Shown: positions 60,047 through 64,000 of the stretch, piece by piece | Position numbering within the stretch: the first letter of the stretch is position 1 | Layout: the number at the start of each line of letters is the position of its first letter | Assembly: GCA_024220525.1 (NCBI GenBank) | Contig: JAMYWO010000153.1 | Span: forward strand, 41,862-105,861 | DNA: 64,000 nucleotides | Source of the DNA: Cochliopodium minus | Taxonomy: Eukaryota > Discosea > Himatismenida > Cochliopodiidae | Direction of reading: 5' to 3' | The notes under the pieces: model-generated | The model's database searches: none | The model's input: the letters and a program-made list of their open reading frames with translations, nothing else | Told to the model about the DNA's origin: nothing | Program-made: the position numbers and the translations under genes

Positions 60047-62889
60047 ATGGAAGATCAAGCATTAGAATCTATCCTAATGAATAAAGAAAATAATCTGAAT
60101 AAATTTGAAGATCCGAGAATAATCCAAAGGAATCATATCAACCTAATTCAAATGCAATCTCTGCTCACATTATTGAGAGATCCAATCAATGGAATATCGG
60201 TAGCCAATAGAAAATATCTCTTCAAATCATATCCCAATTGCTTTGTGGCAAAAGATGCAGTAACATTATTGATGGAAAGGCAAAAATTATTAAAAAAAAA
60301 AAAATGAAGACAAAACAAATTCAAATTTGACGTTACACAAAAATTTTTATAATAATTTAGAAAATCTCTTTTTTTTTTTTAAATCTCTTTGATGTTTACA
60401 TAGGCTATCGTTACCAAGCAGAAACAAAGCAGTGGAGATTTTAGAGGAACTTAGGAAAAACCAAGGTAAAAAAAAGAGAGAAGAAAAAAATAAATTTCAA
60501 TAAATAGATTGATTCCAAATTACAGAAATCTTTCATGTGGTTGATAAAGGTAAAAAAAAAAAAAAAAAGTTTTTTTAAAATTACAAAATAAAATCAGTAA
60601 AAAAATTTGATGAATAAAAATAAAAATAATTTGACAAAATTTCTTGAAAAATTTTAATTTTTTTTTTTAGATAGAAAATTTTCAGATGAAAATATTTATT
60701 TTAAGTTTTCTTCGAAAAAAAAATTGGTTGTTTTGGGAGGGGGATTTGCAGGGTGAGTAACAAAAGAAAAAAAAGATCGTTCACTTTTAATTTTCAAACA
60801 AAAGATCGTATATTGTGAAAAATATTGACTACGACTTATTTGATGTGGCTTACATTGACGATAAAGAACATTTCACTGGTTGAAGAATTTATATCTATTA
60901 ATTTTTTAATTTATTTTATTATTTTTTATTTTTTATTTATTATTTTTTTTATTTTTTATTTTTTCATTTTATTTTTAAATAATTGTTTTTTTTTCATTTT
61001 AAACAGCTACACCCTCTTTGCCTTTTTTGATTGACCCTCTCACCAAAAATTCAGAAATCAGTAAAAATAAAATCACGTTCAACCACAAAAGCTACCTTCC
61101 AAATAAGTGCATTTTACAAGTAACTTTATTCTTTTTTATCAACAATTTTTATTGATTAAATTATTTTTTTATTGATTAAATTATTTTTAATATTTTTTTT
61201 TTAGGTTGGAAAGGTGACCAAAGTAGATACAACTTCTATCGAAATCTCACTCAAAAATTCAGAAAAATTGGAAACAATTTATTACGTAAAAAAAAAATTA
61301 ATATAAATTTTTTAAAAATTTTTATTTATTTTTATTGTATCTACTTTTATGTTTCATTTATTTCAATTTTTTTTTTATTCGTTATTTCTACATTTTCATT
61401 TATTTTTATTTATTTCTATTTATTTATTTATTTTTTATTTTTTTTTATTTTTTTTTATTCATTTTTTCTACATTTTCATTTTTTATTTATTTTTATTAAT
61501 TTATTATTTATTATTTCTAAATTTTCATTTTTTATTTGTTTTTATTTATCTATTTTAAAATTTTAATAAAAGGACTATCTTGTAGTTTGTTCAGGAAGTA
61601 GATACAACATACCTTGGAAAAGCGGGAGCACTTGTAAAATAGTGAATGCCATCGACTTAAATTCCCTCCTAGAAGCAAACTCCCTCTTGGACACATCTTT
61701 AGATATTGCAATATTAGGAAGTGGTGATTTTTTTTTATTTTGAGTATTAAAAACAATATTTTTTTTTTTTTTTTAATTTTTTGAATAACAAAAGGTCCTG
61801 TGGGTGTTGAGGTACCTTTTTTACCGATTTTTGAAATTTTAATTTTTTTTTTAAATAATAGATTGGTGCTCAAATAGCTACTGTTCTCCTCTTTTTTTTT
61901 AAAAATTTTTTTTATTTTTTTTAATTTTTATTTTAATTTTTTTGATTTTTTTTAAATTTTTTTTTTTATTTTAATTTTTTTAATTTTATTTTTTTAATTT
62001 CCCAATAGTTGTACCCAAACAAAAAAGTAACTTTTTTCTCAGCTCAAAAAACTTTTATGGAAAGATCTGTTCATTCTGCACACCAAAACGTAAATTTTTT
62101 TATTTTTATCAAAAAAAAAAATTTATAAAAATTTAACTTGGATTGCAGGTTTATGATTATTTATCACAACTAGGAAATTGCAGGTAATTTTAATTGTTTT
62201 TATATTAAATTAATTTTATTCAAAATAATTTAATAGATTTGTTTTGGGGGAAAGAGTGGAGAATATCAACACTGAAAAAGGACTGATTATAACTGACCAA
62301 GGCTCAAGATATAAAGCTCAAATTGTTTATTGCTGCCTCGGGTTCACTCCTAACACAGATTTTCTCAAAGAATATTTTAGAGATTGTTTAGGTCATTTTT
62401 TATAATAATTTGTTATTAAAAATAAAATTTAATTTAAAAATTGAAATAGATGCGAATTTTTACATAAAGACAAAATTCTCTCTCCAGTTTGAACAATATC
62501 CTAATATGTGTAAATAATTTTTTATAATAGTTTAAATATTTTTCATCTTGTTTAGTCGCAGCAGGAGATGTTTTGTGCTTTACTGGTGTTCCACTGGAAA
62601 AGCAAGGTGAATTTTAACATAAATTTTTTAAAAAATATTTTAAATTTGAAAAGAGAAACTGGCACAAAATGCAGAGTTTCATGCCAAGATTATAGTTGAA
62701 AATCTCATCAGAATGGAGTCTAAAGAAAAACTGATCCAATACAAACCTGAACAACGTCTCATGTTAATTTCTCTTGGTCCTCATCGAGCTATGCTAATTA
62801 AAAACCAAAAAGTACTTACAGAAGGTCTTTTAGCCTCAAAAATCAAATCTATTGGAGAATTTATTAACTTTAGATCATTCTCTAAATAA
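60047..62889 (+). CDS. DEP domain-FSP1/AIFM2-like FAD/NAD(P) oxidoreductase
   Basis: About 14 exons, ATG 60047, TAA 62887-62889. Residues about 45-110 are a DEP domain (NRKYLFKSYPNCFVAKDAV, then RNKAVEILEELRKNQEIF). It continues into an AIFM2/FSP1-type reductase: KKLVVLGGGFAG (FAD), NAIDLNSLLEANS, AILGSGPVGVE (NAD(P)), VYCCLGFTPNTDFL, and AAGDV. The end resembles AIFM2 (IQYKPEQRLMLISLGPHRA). FSP1 reduces ubiquinone or vitamin K and protects membranes from lipid peroxidation. Animal FSP1 is membrane-bound by N-myristoylation; here the DEP domain, a membrane-binding module in other proteins, replaces that signal. The first intron (60280-60403) uses a GC donor, and without it the DEP frame breaks. 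Confidence 0.9.
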
Positions 62890-63034
62890 ATGTAGAAAAA
62901 AAAAAAGTTTGTTTTGTTTTTGTATAATCCCGAAAAAAAGTTTAATTTCTCACATTTTTAAAGAAATAATAAAAAGAAATTTCAATTTTTTTTTTTTTAC
63001 ATCAATTAAATTGAATTGATAATAATATTATAAG

Positions 63035-63846
63035 CTACAGATTTAAAGAATAGATATCGTTCTTGTTCTCAAACTTCTGGTTGTTGGGCAAAGGAGGTTG
63101 GAAAATCTTCATGGACAACAACTTGTTGGAGATCTCGATGGCACTATCAACAGAATCACTAAAACCCTCCTTGATCAACAAGTCAATAAGATCAACAGCA
63201 GAAAAACAATTCTGAAAAGTCCTCCCGAGAATGCCGACATCATGAATGTCCCTCAAAACCAAGTTCTTGCGAATGGAGAAGACGATGTTGTTCAAAGTGA
63301 TGTTGTCGAGGGAGTTCTTCTTGGTGGAGGTGGTGAGAGACTCGTTGAACTGAGGAGACAAAATATGAGGAGAAACAACTTTGGAAGATTTGGGTTGGGT
63401 TGGGTTACTATGACTGTGAAAATGATTGCTATGACTATTGTGACTATTGTGATTACCATTATTACTATTATTATTATTATTATTATTGTTATTATTAAAA
63501 CTCATGTGTCTTGTGTTGTTCGTGTTATTATTGACATTGTCCCGGCTAGGAAGGGGATTACTGATTGTAATATTATTAATATTATTATTATTATTACTAG
63601 GGTTATTATTGAAAACGTTATTCGTTTTGTTTTCATTAAGAACGTTATTGCTGTTGTTGTTTGTTTTGCTGCTGTTTTCACTGTTGTTGTTATTATTGAT
63701 GGTGGTGCTGACGGTGGTGATGACGGTCGGGTGGCGTGGGCTGTTGGGCTGCAGGTTGTTTTGAAAATTGAGGTTTTGGAGGATGGGAAGTGGCGTAGAT
63801 TTGTGTATTGTAGATAATTGAACTGGGTTGCAAAACCTGTAAAGTT
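63035..63846 (-). CDS. Asn-rich protein with C-terminal DEP domain (5' part beyond window)
   Basis: The last exon of a minus-strand gene, about 270 codons to the stop at 63035. The upper end is an AG acceptor near 63846-63848, and no ATG is in frame, so the start lies to the right. It has long Asn and Asn/His tracts (residues about 40-150) coded by TTA-repeat DNA on the plus strand, then a DEP domain: IRKNLVLRDIHDVGILGRTF, QNCFSAVDLIDLLIKEGF, SDSVDSAIEISNKLLS, ending near the stop. DEP domains bind membranes or GPCR tails. It is tail-to-tail with the DEP-FSP1 gene, 145 bases away. Confidence 0.75.
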
Positions 63847-63927
63847 CTAAACAAAACAAAAAATAACTTTTATCAAATTGATTTTATCTTTTTTCTTTTT
63901 AATAAATAGTTTAATTTTGTTTATCAT

Positions 63928-64000
63928 TTATTTTTTATTTTTTATTTTTTATTTTTTATTTTTTATTTTTTATTTTTTATTTTTTATTTTTTATTTTTTA
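63928..64000. repeat. (ATTTTTT)n microsatellite at window edge
   Basis: At least ten copies of the 7-nt unit run to the last base. It lies in the intron region of the minus-strand DEP gene and may be an assembly edge. Confidence 0.85.

Noticed and set aside
63098-63817. 239-codon plus frame opposite the DEP gene, with many Ile/Val
   Set aside because: Shadow of the Asn-rich exon; the Ile run is the reverse of Asn codons, while the minus frame has a true DEP domain.
63928-64000. Telomere-like repeat at the right edge
   Set aside because: The unit has no G and also occurs inside introns, so it is a simple microsatellite.

Overview
The window is nuclear DNA from a unicellular eukaryote. It is very AT-rich. 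Genes are small and close together on both strands, and nearly all are split by short AT-rich introns, mostly GT-AG with donors such as GTAAAA, GTAATT and GTATGT. Stop codons TAA and TGA fall where homologous proteins end, so the standard code fits. The gene set (Arp2, Rab11, Nup88, myotubularin, BRSK-type and GCK-type kinases, RasGAP, eIF3L, uL11, TYW1, TSR2, p24) points to a free-living, probably amoeboid or flagellate protist. The local RCC1 and ankyrin paralogues and the multi-saposin protein recall metamonad amoebae such as Anaeramoeba and heteroloboseans, but this is an impression and not an assignment.

Layout. 1-4.3 kb (minus): a DEP/GH31 gene running off the left edge, then a GCK-type STE20 kinase. 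4.6-10.0 kb (plus): a VIT-vWA gene that can be spliced in frame into an eIF4G-like MIF4G-MA3 gene. 10.2-14.6 kb (plus): RAB5IF/RCAF1, an RFWD3-like RING protein with an assembly gap (N) near its 3' part, and an ankyrin gene with a one-base frameshift. 15.1-18.5 kb (minus): an active FYVE myotubularin. 18.7-27.5 kb: p24/TMED, eIF3L, a Di19-RING protein, a CS-domain protein (minus), TYW1 and uL11 (minus). 28.0-33.7 kb: a family of RCC1-repeat genes, one apparently sound (minus) and three plus-strand copies in different states of decay. 34.2-40.1 kb (plus): a small unknown, a SAM-SagB-type nitroreductase with a Src-like myristoylation start, PP2C and TSR2. 40.2-48.4 kb (minus): Arp2, Nup88, Rab11, a vezatin-like membrane protein and a class B DnaJ. 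49.1-53.1 kb (plus): a BRSK/SAD-like kinase and a four-saposin secreted protein. 53.2-59.3 kb (minus): SPRY, RING-coiled-coil-Sel1 and RasGAP. 60.0-64 kb: a DEP-FSP1/AIFM2-like oxidoreductase (plus) and a further DEP gene (minus) cut by the right edge.

The genes do not form one pathway. Themes recur: membrane trafficking and phosphoinositides (Rab11, myotubularin, p24, RasGAP), translation (eIF3L, eIF4G-like, uL11, TSR2, TYW1) and ubiquitin or signalling scaffolds (three RING proteins, DEP, SPRY, SAM). The most unusual content is in domain fusions (SAM-SagB, DEP-FSP1, VIT-vWA with MIF4G), in a C-terminal module shared by the ankyrin and RCC1 proteins, and in splicing oddities (a 4-nt exon and two GC-AG introns). 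No rRNA, tRNA, CRISPR array or autonomous transposon was recognised. Two N positions (787 and 12403) beside simple repeats mark uncertain joins.
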